Source: a virus | Reading direction: 5' to 3' (one strand) | DNA: 22,991 nt | Virus record (IMG/VR): IMGVR_UViG_3300027901_000037 | Coordinates: 1 to 22,991 of that record | In this document: positions 1-8,688 of the stretch, one piece after another | How positions within the stretch are numbered: position 1 is the first letter of the stretch | Layout: each line of letters begins with the position of its first letter | Position numbers and translations under genes: made by a program | The notes under the pieces: model-generated | The model's database searches: none | What the model was told of the DNA's origin: nothing | Seen by the model: only the letters and a program-made list of their open reading frames with translations

Positions 1-1554
1 ATCGGAGATGAAATTGGCGATGCCCTTGCGGAGATCCCCGCCAGCTTCCTTGATGAATGGCTCCATGCCTGGACCCTTGGCAGCTTCGGCCAGGTCCTTG
101 TCGGCAATGTCGGCTAATCTCCGGCCCTCAAGGTGGGATCTCTCAGTAAATTCCTCAAGAGATTGCTTCCAGGCCACCTTATGGGTGGGCATTAGACCAA
201 AACCACCTTCAACAGGAACCGGAGTCCAATCTTTAATGCCGTATTTCTTCTGAGCCTTGACCACGTTGAGCATGGCTCCGCGCTCAGTCCTGAACGGCTC
301 ACCCTTGCTGCTAACAACTGGTTCTTCTGGTCCCTTGACACGAGCTGGCGGCTCGTAGGCTTTCGCCTTGGGCTTGACCATAACAAAGTCAGGCTCCATT
401 GCCTTTTCGATTGGTTTTTCCAAAATATCTTCGACGATCTTCTGATCGACAGGCCCCTCACGCTGCATGGCCTTCCACCACGTTGGGTTCGCCCATATCC
501 TCTGGATCTCTGCGGGCTTGAGCTTGCGACGACGAGCCCAATAAGGATCTCTCAGGCCCTTAGAAGTCATTCCAGTTTCGGATCTATGCAGGGTTTCCTC
601 AAACGTCTGGAGAGCTAACCCTCGCTGTTTAATTGTAGCCCTTCTATACGGTTCGCTTTTTCTAATAGCTTCGGGAATTTTAGTGGCGTAGCCAGCAGCC
701 TCGAACACGCCGAATAGCGCCATGTTCTCCATTGTCTTTTCAACTTCGCCTTCACCGAGGAGAGCACCGCCGATCATGCCGGAAAGAATGTCCCTAAAGA
801 ATGGGCGTGCATAGAGACTCGTCCACAGACGAGAAATGCGCGGCAGACCCAACTTCAATCCCTCCTCGACAGCCAAGCGTCCGGCTCCCATACCGACCTT
901 AATAGGACCATAAACAGCAGCGCCGAGGCCAACAGTCTGAGCTAAAATATCTCTGGCAGGGACATCGGGTAGTCTCTCGACTCGCGGTATCCACCACTTG
1001 TTCGGGGTGGGTTCTATCCCATAGTTGGGGAACATCAACTGTGCCTTGCCACGCCTCTTGTCCCAATACTCTACGGCTTCATCGAATACATTTTGTATCC
1101 TCTCCGCTCCGATTGGCTTGCCCTTCTCGTACCAGAGTTGACCGAGCAATGGAGATAGCCAGCGCAAGGTATTGCTTGCACCTACAGAGACGAGATATGG
1201 GATCTCCTCAGCGTATCTCTTGAACTCAGGATAGAGGCCGCTAATGTCTGGTAGCCTGAATTCCATGTCCGATACGATCTCAGGATCTACGTCCGCAGCG
1301 GGGGGAGTCGGCGCAGCGGCAGGGGTCGGCGCGGGGGTAGGACGCCGAGCTGTCGCTAAGAATCCTGGCGCTTCGGGCTCAGGCTCTTGAGTGACGGCCC
1401 TAGTTGGAAATCTTGGGAAGAGATCGCCAATGTTTGGCAGACCCACTGGCTCCTCTGCTTCTGGCAGAGTAGGAACCGGAGGCGGTTTGATCTTGACAAA
1501 CTCATAGTCCGGCTCTCGTGTCATTTTGATAAAATTATATTCTTCTTCGGCCAC
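1..1554 (-). CDS. Large hypothetical virion protein, C-terminus cut by left edge
   Basis: The frame is open for 518 codons from a GTG at 1554-1552 to base 1 and has no stop in the window. The GTG is supported by GGAG seven bases upstream; this ribosome site is fused to the stop of the preceding gene. Residues about 20-60 are Pro/Glu-rich and residues 60-90 form an Ala/Pro linker (TPAPTPAAAPTPP). Residues 203-230 and 254-292 are rich in Gly, Ala and hydrophobic residues (GLGAAVYGPIKVGMGAG; SGMIGGALLGEGE) and could insert in or cross membranes. The rest is charged and mostly helical in composition. I recognise no catalytic motif in the visible part. It follows two coiled-coil genes at the end of the structural block, which in short-tailed phages is where proteins ejected with the DNA are encoded. 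An ejection or large multidomain 'polyvalent' protein is my inference. The reading frame itself is certain. Confidence 0.85.
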   Translation of the reverse strand, partial: MAEEEYNFIKMTREPDYEFVKIKPPPVPTLPEAEEPVGLPNIGDLFPRFPTRAVTQEPEPEAPGFLATARRPTPAPTPAAAPTPPAADVDPEIVSDMEFRLPDISGLYPEFKRYAEEIPYLVSVGASNTLRWLSPLLGQLWYEKGKPIGAERIQNVFDEAVEYWDKRRGKAQLMFPNYGIEPTPNKWWIPRVERLPDVPARDILAQTVGLGAAVYGPIKVGMGAGRLAVEEGLKLGLPRISRLWTSLYARPFFRDILSGMIGGALLGEGEVEKTMENMALFGVFEAAGYATKIPEAIRKSEPYRRATIKQRGLALQTFEETLHRSETGMTSKGLRDPYWARRRKLKPAEIQRIWANPTWWKAMQREGPVDQKIVEDILEKPIEKAMEPDFVMVKPKAKAYEPPARVKGPEEPVVSSKGEPFRTERGAMLNVVKAQKKYGIKDWTPVPVEGGFGLMPTHKVAWKQSLEEFTERSHLEGRRLADIADKDLAEAAKGPGMEPFIKEAGGDLRKGIANFISD

Positions 1555-1563
1555 TTTATCTCC

Positions 1564-2739
1564 TTACTTCTTGGCGGGTCCAATGCTATAAAGTTCGCCG
1601 TCTGATCCGTGGATTGTAATGTTCCCTTCGGCATCAGCTTCTATCTTCTCGACCTTCACCGGAGCCATCTTTGCGTTGAATTGACGCCTAACAGTGGCAA
1701 GGTCGGGACTCTTAGCTTTGGGCTTGGCTTTAGCCTCAGCCTTTGTCGGAGCGGGCGTAGGAGCTTTGCCAGTTAGCCTACTCTCCAGATCAGTAGCCAA
1801 TTCAGCGGAGCGGCCACCCTTTGCCTTGGCTTTATCAATGATGGCCTGGGTCGCTTCATCTAGCTCTTTGGTCTTGGTAGTTGTCCCTTTCTCTGCAGCG
1901 CCAAAGAATCGCATGATTTCATCTCTGGATGGGTTCTGTTTCATAAAATTCTCAAACTTCTCTTGAAATTGACCCTTCTTTTGGTTCTGCATCATGTCGA
2001 GAACCTTATAGAGATGCTGCATTGGAACATCTGGAGTGGGTTCCTCAGCATATTTTTTCTGCGCCCAGGCTGTCAGGTCTATATCACCAGGACCTAATGG
2101 CATCTGAGCACCTGGACCCATGCCGCCACCCATCATCTGTCCGACTCCCATACCTTGGCCAGGAATTCCAGGCATCTGAGGGGCTGGACCCGCTGAGGCT
2201 GCGGCCTCCGTTTTCGGTTCTCCATGATAGATGGGATAGTAGTCAGTCGCTAGATCCGCTTGGAACGGTGGGCCTTTGGGCTCCGGCGGCTTGATACCTT
2301 TGGTTATAAGACCTAGAGCATCAGCTCTGCGCTTCGTATCCTCAAGCATCCTCAGTTTTTTCAGATGCTCAGGATCTATCACCATCCCACCTGGAGCACC
2401 ATAGGGTACGCCAGGGCGATAAGGCGTGCCTTCCGTGCCTTCATGGACGATTACCTTGCCGATCCTGGGCGTCTTGCCCTTGAAGATCCCGACAGGCTCC
2501 TCGCGGGCGATACTCATTATTAAATCTTCTTTGAACTGTGCCGCTTTCTCTGCCGCTTGGCGATCCTCATAGTCCTGTATGCGTTTCCGGCGCAATTCGC
2601 CTTCTTTGAGACGAAATTGTTCCCACTTGTACTGGCGCTCATCCTCTTCTCTGTATCTTCTTTCTGCGGCCTTTTGCTCGCTTCGCTCCATAGCGCGGAC
2701 ATTGGCTGCATAAGGAGATACGACATTTCTAACGGCCAT
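1564..2739 (-). CDS. Hypothetical virion-associated protein, charged coiled coil plus Gly/Met/Pro-rich middle
   Basis: The product has 391 residues and starts at an ATG preceded by AGGAGGGG. Residues about 15-75 are a highly charged helix (many Glu, Arg, Gln) likely to form a coiled coil. The middle, about residues 185-225, is rich in Gly, Met, Pro and Gln (for example GMGVGQMMGGGMGPG) and looks flexible. Near residues 310-345 there is a Lys/Ala/Pro tract, followed by a short C-terminal domain ending in GSDGELYSIGPAKK. I recognise no enzyme motif. It sits 22 bases after the preceding coiled-coil gene and its stop TAA is fused to the ribosome site of the next gene, so the three are probably translated together. 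An internal virion or ejection-complex component is plausible from position and composition only. Confidence 0.8.
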   Translation of the reverse strand: MAVRNVVSPYAANVRAMERSEQKAAERRYREEDERQYKWEQFRLKEGELRRKRIQDYEDRQAAEKAAQFKEDLIMSIAREEPVGIFKGKTPRIGKVIVHEGTEGTPYRPGVPYGAPGGMVIDPEHLKKLRMLEDTKRRADALGLITKGIKPPEPKGPPFQADLATDYYPIYHGEPKTEAAASAGPAPQMPGIPGQGMGVGQMMGGGMGPGAQMPLGPGDIDLTAWAQKKYAEEPTPDVPMQHLYKVLDMMQNQKKGQFQEKFENFMKQNPSRDEIMRFFGAAEKGTTTKTKELDEATQAIIDKAKAKGGRSAELATDLESRLTGKAPTPAPTKAEAKAKPKAKSPDLATVRRQFNAKMAPVKVEKIEADAEGNITIHGSDGELYSIGPAKK

Positions 2740-2761
2740 TTCCCCCCTCCTATTCTACTGG

Positions 2762-3400
2762 CTACAGCCAGCCCCAATTCCTAGCAGCTTGCTCCTTGTA
2801 GTAGCGACTAGAGCCAGGATAAAACTTGCTTAGTGCCATCTGTTGCGATGCGGTCAAGCCACTATAGCCAAAGCCCCCACCCATTGGTGAGAATGGTTGT
2901 CCAGGTAGATTGTATCGTCCCAATTGCCGCTGGAATCTGTTCCAATCTCCGGCTCCGCCAAAACCTCCCAAGAGTGATTCGAGCCCTGATTGTTTGAGCA
3001 ATTCCGGCGAGAAACCCGTGTACTGGAAGAGCTGCAACATGGCTTGTTGCTGTCTCGCCTTCATTTGCTCTTCGAGCTGCTGTGCGAATTGCTGCTGCTG
3101 GATTGCAGTTTGCTCTCGTGCCAAATTGATTTTGGCTGCATACTCTTTTTCTTGCTGTGCCAGCCTTTCTGCCGTTGATGCAGCCGTAGCTCCCGCCTGT
3201 CCCATAGCTTGAGCCCAGGGCTCTATGCTCTGGAGGGCTGTCAATTGTGGATTGACTGTACCCATCCGCTGCATCTGCGTCTGCAATGCCTGAGCTTGCT
3301 GCGCTCTCTGCTTTCTGATGTCGGGCATGAGTCGCGCCAGCTCTCTCTGGTACAGACTTTCCTGTGATGATGGTACATACTGCTCATAATCTACGGCCAT
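2762..3400 (-). CDS. Hypothetical Gln/Ala-rich coiled-coil virion protein
   Basis: The product has 212 residues. About residues 28-125 are strongly enriched in Gln, Ala and Glu with runs such as AREQTAIQQQQFAQQLEEQ, predicting a long coiled coil. The C-terminal 80 residues are rich in Gly, Phe, Tyr and Leu (LLGGFGGAGDWNRF, SPMGGGFGYSGL). The start ATG has AGGGGGT upstream and overlaps the end of the preceding gene by 17 bases. P22-type phages encode Gln/Ala-rich internal proteins (gp7, gp20 class) after the tail genes, and both composition and position fit that role. I see no alignable motif, so ejection protein is an inference. A tail-fibre chaperone or other structural coil remains possible. 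Confidence 0.8.
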   Translation of the reverse strand: MAVDYEQYVPSSQESLYQRELARLMPDIRKQRAQQAQALQTQMQRMGTVNPQLTALQSIEPWAQAMGQAGATAASTAERLAQQEKEYAAKINLAREQTAIQQQQFAQQLEEQMKARQQQAMLQLFQYTGFSPELLKQSGLESLLGGFGGAGDWNRFQRQLGRYNLPGQPFSPMGGGFGYSGLTASQQMALSKFYPGSSRYYKEQAARNWGWL

Positions 3401-3833
3401 CTCTTGTTACCCCCTTTCGCCAGGGCCTATTGCCTCTTGGCCCTTCTGGTGTTTTGAAAAATTCTATGTAGTAACTACACTCCGAACATTCCTCTAGTCT
3501 CATCCGGCCTGAAACTTTTGTTTCGCATCTTGGCATGTCAACACCACCCATTTTTGCTCCACACTCAGGGCAATTCTTGTCTATCGGTGGCAAGGGTGGT
3601 GGATCACCGGATTTTGCAAGGTTTCTGTCCTCTATCTCTTTCGCTCTTAACTGAGCTAGTATTCTCTGTTTCTGTTGCCGTACTCTTCTGGCATCATTTA
3701 TGAAATCTCTGAGAGCTGACTCCAATTCGTGGCAACAATCAAAAGCCTCAAGGAATTGCTGCACAGAATGGAGATGCAGGGGATCAAAAGACTTAACAAA
3801 ATTTTCAAAATTTCTGCCATTGATGATTGTCAT
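3384..3833 (-). CDS. Zinc-ribbon protein of the tail-gene region
   Basis: With the start at ATG 3833 the product has 149 residues. I chose this ATG because it overlaps the stop of the tail gene before it as ATGA and has GGAAGG about 10 bases upstream; the GTG at 3851 lacks a ribosome site. Residues 30-75 are a charged helix. Residues 88-119 carry CPEC (88-91) and CSEC (116-119), with an extra Cys at 103, a typical four-cysteine zinc-ribbon arrangement. Residues 127-149 are a basic tail. The neighbours are the Cys-rich protein upstream and coiled-coil proteins downstream. The function is not recognised. It could be a virion component or a small host-interaction factor encoded within the structural operon. 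Confidence 0.8.
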   Translation of the reverse strand: MTIINGRNFENFVKSFDPLHLHSVQQFLEAFDCCHELESALRDFINDARRVRQQKQRILAQLRAKEIEDRNLAKSGDPPPLPPIDKNCPECGAKMGGVDMPRCETKVSGRMRLEECSECSYYIEFFKTPEGPRGNRPWRKGVTRDGRRL

Positions 3834-5059
3834 GTGCAGTTGGCCTTCCACTCATAGAGCGTGTACCCACGACCTGTCTCTCCAGTGTGTGTCCTTGCCT
3901 GGAACACCCACATAAAATCTGCGGGTCCACAAATAGCCAACTTGGAGCAGCCGCATGGCAAGTCATAGTTAAAGTTGCACGGATCAGTGGAATAGAAATA
4001 GGTTTCCTTTTCCCATTCCGTGCCGTCCGCCCAACTCCAGCCAGCGCAACAAGCTACCCAAATATCATCGTACTTATAGCGGCCATTGGTGCATGGACCA
4101 CAGCTACTTCCTGGTACATGACTAGAGGTGCTACATCTGCCAGCGGCCAGGGGATACCACTGGTCAAACCATGAACCAGGACAAAAGCCGGAGATGTCTG
4201 GACTCCTTATCTCTGCAATCTCAACCCAACTTGGTGATGGTTGCGGATCTCCATAATGATTTATGCGAACGCTCTTGTAAGCCTTTACGTCACAGCCCTC
4301 GTTCTGATCGACAACCTGGATCTCGAAGGAGCCACCAGCATCACTAGCGACATCTACATAAACATAGTCTCCCTCGTCAGTTATCGTGGCTTCCAAACGG
4401 TCATTGCAATTGGAGTTAGATGAGACGTAAGCCTTGGCCCCAGGACATGCTGGAATGATGTCGCCCTTATAGGTATTGCCTGGGTTTGTAGTCTCTGGCC
4501 CATAAATTTCCATATCCTTGCTGCAACACTCGCATTGGATCTGGATTCTGGCTTCGTCGTAACAATCATTCCAAATGCTACTTACAGAGATAACTACCTC
4601 ATCGCCATGACAGCACTCTGGAGCCGTCCATTTTGCACCAACGACTGTCCCTTGATCGAGATCGCCCGCACTTGCCCCCCAAACTAACACCCAGGCTCCT
4701 GGCGGGACCGCGCAGCCATGTACTTCATGGATCGTCCTGAACCAGAATGATCCTCCACACTCGATTACTGATGGATAGTCACGAATAATTTCTATAAAAC
4801 CACAACCATCCTTGGCACTACATGGGCCTATCTCTCCAGGCGGGGGATAATCGACCCAAGGGGGCCAGGGGAGCATGTCTGGAAAGTCCCATTCATAAGA
4901 TTGGTAAGTATCATCCTCTTCATTGTTCTTGAGATAGGGCTGATCGAATTCACTCTGAGGGATTTCACGGCCCTGGACTTCGACCTTATCTCTACGCCGC
5001 CGCACATCGCCATATTCTCGATCTTCATAGATATAATTTTTCTTGGTTATATCTTTCAT
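3830..5059 (-). CDS. Cysteine-rich beta/Ig-like protein, probable tail or surface component
   Basis: The product has 409 residues. The first 79 residues are charged, then Trp/Pro-rich (DMLPWPPWVDYPPPG), and contain no cysteine. The remaining 330 residues contain 24 cysteines, several paired (ECC, CECC, ACC, CGC). Residues about 95-175 read like a bacterial Ig-like domain: a strand ending in WGASAGDLDQG, then KWTAPECCHGDEVVISV, resembling the common 'G-x-YTAP...G-x-V-x-I' pattern. A second beta-rich segment covers about 205-270. It is translationally coupled to the 804-residue tail protein upstream by an ATGA overlap and to the zinc-ribbon gene downstream by another. I see no signal peptide or transmembrane segment. 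Location and beta-rich composition suggest an exposed tail appendage stabilised by disulfides or metal, which is an inference; a tail spike or adhesin is possible. Confidence 0.8.
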   Translation of the reverse strand: MKDITKKNYIYEDREYGDVRRRRDKVEVQGREIPQSEFDQPYLKNNEEDDTYQSYEWDFPDMLPWPPWVDYPPPGEIGPCSAKDGCGFIEIIRDYPSVIECGGSFWFRTIHEVHGCAVPPGAWVLVWGASAGDLDQGTVVGAKWTAPECCHGDEVVISVSSIWNDCYDEARIQIQCECCSKDMEIYGPETTNPGNTYKGDIIPACPGAKAYVSSNSNCNDRLEATITDEGDYVYVDVASDAGGSFEIQVVDQNEGCDVKAYKSVRINHYGDPQPSPSWVEIAEIRSPDISGFCPGSWFDQWYPLAAGRCSTSSHVPGSSCGPCTNGRYKYDDIWVACCAGWSWADGTEWEKETYFYSTDPCNFNYDLPCGCSKLAICGPADFMWVFQARTHTGETGRGYTLYEWKANCT

Positions 5060-7470
5060 AGATCGCTGCGGTCCCTATCCCAATTGGTGGTGTAGCCGTA
5101 AGGAATAAAGGGGCGGTTTAAGCTGCGATGCCTGATCCTGAATTTGGCCGTCTGTTGACCTTCCCACTCTTTCAGCCGCCACTGGACATCGGCCTTGGTC
5201 TTGCCTAGTTCGGTCTGCTTAACCTTTCCCGCTGGCTGTGCCGTCTTGGAGGCATCTGGATACTCATCAAGTTCGATCATGCCGCCCACCTGTGATTCGA
5301 CTACTAAGCTGAATACTCTTTGTTTCACTCCTTCCTCGTAAGCCGCCCACATATCGGCAGTAATCATAAAGGCGTCTATGGCGACAGCGACGCCTTGGGC
5401 ATTAACGTCCTGGTCGCCGTAATTGAGACGATAGTATTTGCCAGAGGCATGACCGCCAGCGACTAGGTAAAATCGCTTGTTAAATGCAGAGAGGATGCAG
5501 GAAATGTCTGTCCCGTAACTGTAAATTCCGTACCACATCGTTGGCACATGGAGCGCAATGATCTTGTTAGGCGTAGTTTGACCCGCCCCGCTATAGATTA
5601 TCCAGTGAGCGCACTGAGTCTCAGGATCGTATTCGCCGTAGGTCTTGTCGGCATAGTCTGGATTTATGTAATCTGCGTGATTTGGATTGAAGAAATTGTC
5701 GATGTCGGGTGCGGAAATTAGCCACCACTTGATGCCGTCAAACATCCAAATTCCTTGAAAAAACCAGGCCAGAGTGACTTTGTATTTGCCTTGCGAATCC
5801 CTCACTCCGGTTTCGATGCTGACGGCGGACATGGGGGCATCTATCCCCACAGTCGCACTCATTCTCATCCTGCCATAGCTGGAAGGAGAATCGCCCTGCA
5901 GCATCCACATCTCACGATCAGCCCAAATCACGAGCTCATTAAAGAAGGGCAGAGCTCTTCGCAGCGGACGTTCTCCGAAGTAGATGTAGCCTGAGTCGGC
6001 TCCATTGAAAGTGTTGGGCAGACTCGACGCCGAATACCTCATGGCATTGGCCGCGCCTCGCGGCGCTAACTGCCACGCTCTGCGCTTCCAGCCTACTACG
6101 CCGTAGCAATAGGCTGGATCTTCGGCGGCTGGCACTCCCTCAATGTAGTAAACTCCAGTAGGATCACTCGTTGTTCCTGTGGCGTTATAGAGCCGATACC
6201 AGTAGAGGGCCAAGAGATCCTGGCCTATGACCACTGGCTTCTCATCAGTGGGCGAATCCCACGCGAGATAACCACTTTGGGCATAACTGGTGCTGCCTGT
6301 GTTTGTCGTGTCGGTGAATGTTCCAACACTGGTCCATGCGCCAGTATCCTTGAAGTAATGGATTGCGCTTATAGGAGAGGTATTCGTGTTCTTGTCGTCA
6401 TTGATCGACAGGATTATGTGACTTACTGGCTGAGAGAATCCCACATAGATATAATTAGAAAGATCAACACCCCCGAAGTTGGCTGCATCTACTGTGGAGA
6501 TGCTATTCACCTGGGCGGTGTAATCTTCATAGGTTGTTCCGCCATCAGTGGAAACCTTGCAGCCTTGACAGCCTATGTATTGGCCGTCCCAAATGTTCTT
6601 CAAGTTATTCCACGGGCTATGTACTGTTATGGCACTGACTGTCACATCGGAATCGAGGGCGGCGTCGAAAGTTATCTGGTAGGCGAATCCAGGCAATCCC
6701 TCAATGAACGTCTTGATCTCATCTGTGGCGACTGTCCAGGTTACAGCACCACTCTGGCCCAGGCTGGTATTGCCACCCGTTTCAGTACCGTCTGCGATGC
6801 TAAGGCTGGTCCAGCTACCATTGTATTTCTTTACAGTCATTGCTGAGGCATTGCCGTTGACAGTGGCCATAGTGAAGGTGATCTTATTGAGTGGCTGGTC
6901 TGCCAGCACATAGATTTCATCGCTGGTCGTCATGGAACTCAGGCTCATAACCGAGCTGGCATCGCCGTCAGTACACTCGTCGTACCAGTTGATGTAGTTT
7001 CCAGTACCATCGTCGTAGAAATAGACACCCGTGGGCCTATGTTCTTCTCCTCGCCAGATCAAGAATTCCTTGTTATTCGCGGCGATCACGGCGTCTTGCA
7101 CTTGGGCAAATTGAGTAACGCTGCAGCCAGCGGTTAGTGCTTGATCCTCGCTCCAGGTCGTCGGGCTACTGTCCGGCGGCAGCTCACTAGCCCTCATAAT
7201 GCGCTCTCCGTTGCTTGCGTCGTATGTGTGCGCGAGGATATAATTGCCACCTTCATTTAGCTGAGTGAATTGGAACAAGCTCTTAAATCCCAGGTTGCTG
7301 GCGACAGCAGAAGTCGTAAGCTCTCCCTGGCCTTTCCTCTGTTTCCACTGGAATCCAGGCTGCATATTTTGGGTATCGGAAAGCTCATCTTCTTTGAGCA
7401 AATAAGAGCTAATACCTTTAATCATCTGCCCGAAGAGCTTGCTAAATTTGCCAGAAGTGCGCTTAATCAT
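5056..7470 (-). CDS. Large tail hub/nozzle-like or stopper protein with duplicated beta domain
   Basis: The product has 804 residues. The N-terminus (about 18-50) has the 'ISSYLLKEDELSDTQNMQPG' then WKQRKGQG pattern commonly seen at the start of phage tail hub and stopper proteins. Residues about 183-285 and 338-446 are two copies of a roughly 100-residue beta domain sharing IYV...QP, GxWTS, QSG...W and TDE landmarks. The C-terminal half alternates Trp/Tyr-rich strands (GIWMFDGIKWWLI, PTMWYGIYSYGTD) like a beta propeller. The tail of the protein is charged and ends in TTNWDRDRSDL. The start ATG has GGAG about eight bases upstream, 12 bases after the adaptor gene. Position right after the adaptor matches P22 gp10 or T7 gp12-like nozzle proteins, but I cannot align it to them. 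The hub role is fairly confident; the exact family is not. Confidence 0.8.
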   Translation of the reverse strand: MIKRTSGKFSKLFGQMIKGISSYLLKEDELSDTQNMQPGFQWKQRKGQGELTTSAVASNLGFKSLFQFTQLNEGGNYILAHTYDASNGERIMRASELPPDSSPTTWSEDQALTAGCSVTQFAQVQDAVIAANNKEFLIWRGEEHRPTGVYFYDDGTGNYINWYDECTDGDASSVMSLSSMTTSDEIYVLADQPLNKITFTMATVNGNASAMTVKKYNGSWTSLSIADGTETGGNTSLGQSGAVTWTVATDEIKTFIEGLPGFAYQITFDAALDSDVTVSAITVHSPWNNLKNIWDGQYIGCQGCKVSTDGGTTYEDYTAQVNSISTVDAANFGGVDLSNYIYVGFSQPVSHIILSINDDKNTNTSPISAIHYFKDTGAWTSVGTFTDTTNTGSTSYAQSGYLAWDSPTDEKPVVIGQDLLALYWYRLYNATGTTSDPTGVYYIEGVPAAEDPAYCYGVVGWKRRAWQLAPRGAANAMRYSASSLPNTFNGADSGYIYFGERPLRRALPFFNELVIWADREMWMLQGDSPSSYGRMRMSATVGIDAPMSAVSIETGVRDSQGKYKVTLAWFFQGIWMFDGIKWWLISAPDIDNFFNPNHADYINPDYADKTYGEYDPETQCAHWIIYSGAGQTTPNKIIALHVPTMWYGIYSYGTDISCILSAFNKRFYLVAGGHASGKYYRLNYGDQDVNAQGVAVAIDAFMITADMWAAYEEGVKQRVFSLVVESQVGGMIELDEYPDASKTAQPAGKVKQTELGKTKADVQWRLKEWEGQQTAKFRIRHRSLNRPFIPYGYTTNWDRDRSDL

Positions 7471-7482
7471 GTCTTGACTCCG

Positions 7483-8682
7483 CTATCGTGGATAGGTGAA
7501 TCCCAATCCACTTTCGTAATGCTCCCACTTTATTTCCTGGCGGAAGTGCCTTGCCCCTGCGTCTCGCGTTGTGTCGATGTCGGCCATCTCCATAATGATG
7601 TCGTCCTTAATCCTGGCGATCATATCTGTGTCTTTCATCGCATTGGCCAGGATCTTGGCCGAGAGGAGCACCAGGAGCCGCTCGTAGTCATAGCCGAGAT
7701 CCGTCTCATCCGAATCGGCGGACAGATTGCTAGGCCATGCCTTATAGAGAAGATGCAGGAGATTGGGAGTGATGGTCGTCTTATTTGGCCACAACCAGAT
7801 CCGTGTCTTGTCATTGTAGAGCCCCATCTCCCACGGATCGCCCGTAGATTTGGAATACATCAGGACTTCCTGAATGTGCTGGCGTCCCAGGCCGATCCTG
7901 CTTGTGCCGTTCATGTAATATGCGGCGATAAGATTTTTGAGATCCGTAGGAAGGTTCTGGCCGATGTTGAAGTTGTTGGCTGTGTAGGTCCCATTCACAT
8001 CACAGGTAGCCCCGCTAGTGCCGCCAGTTAGCTCCTCGTTGTCCTCGAACAGGGCTGTATTATCCAGGTCGCCACTGGCATCCTTATGATCCTCGACCAC
8101 GAGGAAATCAGCAGCGACATATTCGACAACGGCGGTGTAACTGTTAGTCCCTCCGGTGACAGTTTCCCCCACTACGAAGGTCCCTGAGACGTTATCGACG
8201 GCCACCTTGCTCTGGACCTTAATATCCTGATGGACATCGGTTTTCTCGATCCCCCCATACTTTCGAGCAACCTGTTTTTGTGCTTGGTTGATGGCGTCCC
8301 TGACCTCAGAATTGGTGAAACGGGTATGGTCAAGACCCTTCTGTGCATGACGGCTATAGATGTAGATCACATCGTTATTGTCGTAGTCATTATTCTGACC
8401 ACCATCTATTGAATCGGTGAAGAGCTTGTCATTTGTGCCGCCAGCACTACTGGTTATCGCCCTGATCGTAGCAAGAGAGCCGCCATCGCTTACGTTGTAG
8501 ATCACATCACCTACGGCGACGCCATGATTCACGAAATTCTCCGATGAATCCTGAAAGAAATCCGTGCGATTACTGCCACCGTCATGGGCGAAGGTGGTGC
8601 TCGAATCGGGTATGCGCTCAGGAGCAGGATCGTCAACCTCTTGGCGGACATACTTCCTCAGAGTTTCTAGCGTTGCTCCCAT
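7483..8682 (-). CDS. Head-tail adaptor/connector with beta insertions
   Basis: The product has 399 residues from ATG 8682, chosen because GGAGG lies six bases upstream; the in-frame TTG at 8694 overlaps that site. The ends of the protein form a helical core: residues 1-20 (ETLRKYVRQEVDDPAPE), about 118-145 (TRFTNSEVRDAINQAQKQVA) and the C-terminus with LPTDLKNLIAAYY and a Leu/Ala helix. This resembles small phage adaptors that dock under the portal. Three beta segments are inserted: about 31-110, with VAVGDVIYNVSDGG and a DNNDVIYIYS end; 165-190, with VGETVTGGT; and 214-230, with EELTGGTSGA. The last two are copies of a motif common in phage structural proteins. The gene follows the terminator hairpin at 8701 and precedes the tail hub. 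The role is well supported by position and fold pattern, not by a family match. Confidence 0.75.
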   Translation of the reverse strand: MGATLETLRKYVRQEVDDPAPERIPDSSTTFAHDGGSNRTDFFQDSSENFVNHGVAVGDVIYNVSDGGSLATIRAITSSAGGTNDKLFTDSIDGGQNNDYDNNDVIYIYSRHAQKGLDHTRFTNSEVRDAINQAQKQVARKYGGIEKTDVHQDIKVQSKVAVDNVSGTFVVGETVTGGTNSYTAVVEYVAADFLVVEDHKDASGDLDNTALFEDNEELTGGTSGATCDVNGTYTANNFNIGQNLPTDLKNLIAAYYMNGTSRIGLGRQHIQEVLMYSKSTGDPWEMGLYNDKTRIWLWPNKTTITPNLLHLLYKAWPSNLSADSDETDLGYDYERLLVLLSAKILANAMKDTDMIARIKDDIIMEMADIDTTRDAGARHFRQEIKWEHYESGLGFTYPR

Positions 8683-8688
8683 CTTTCC

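Noticed and set aside
192-461. 89-codon minus-strand frame near the left edge
   Set aside because: It is out of frame with the 518-codon open frame that covers the same bases and has a good ribosome site.
3384-3851. Longer zinc-ribbon protein starting at GTG 3851
   Set aside because: ATG 3833 overlaps the previous stop as ATGA and has a purine-rich site; the GTG has none.
6277-6846. 189-codon open frame on the plus strand
   Set aside because: Antisense to the duplicated beta domains of the tail hub; composition (many Cys, Val) looks like a shadow.
7270-8031. 253-codon open frame on the plus strand
   Set aside because: It lies antisense to the adaptor and tail hub genes, lacks a convincing ribosome site and has no recognisable domain; it mirrors the codon pattern of the real genes.
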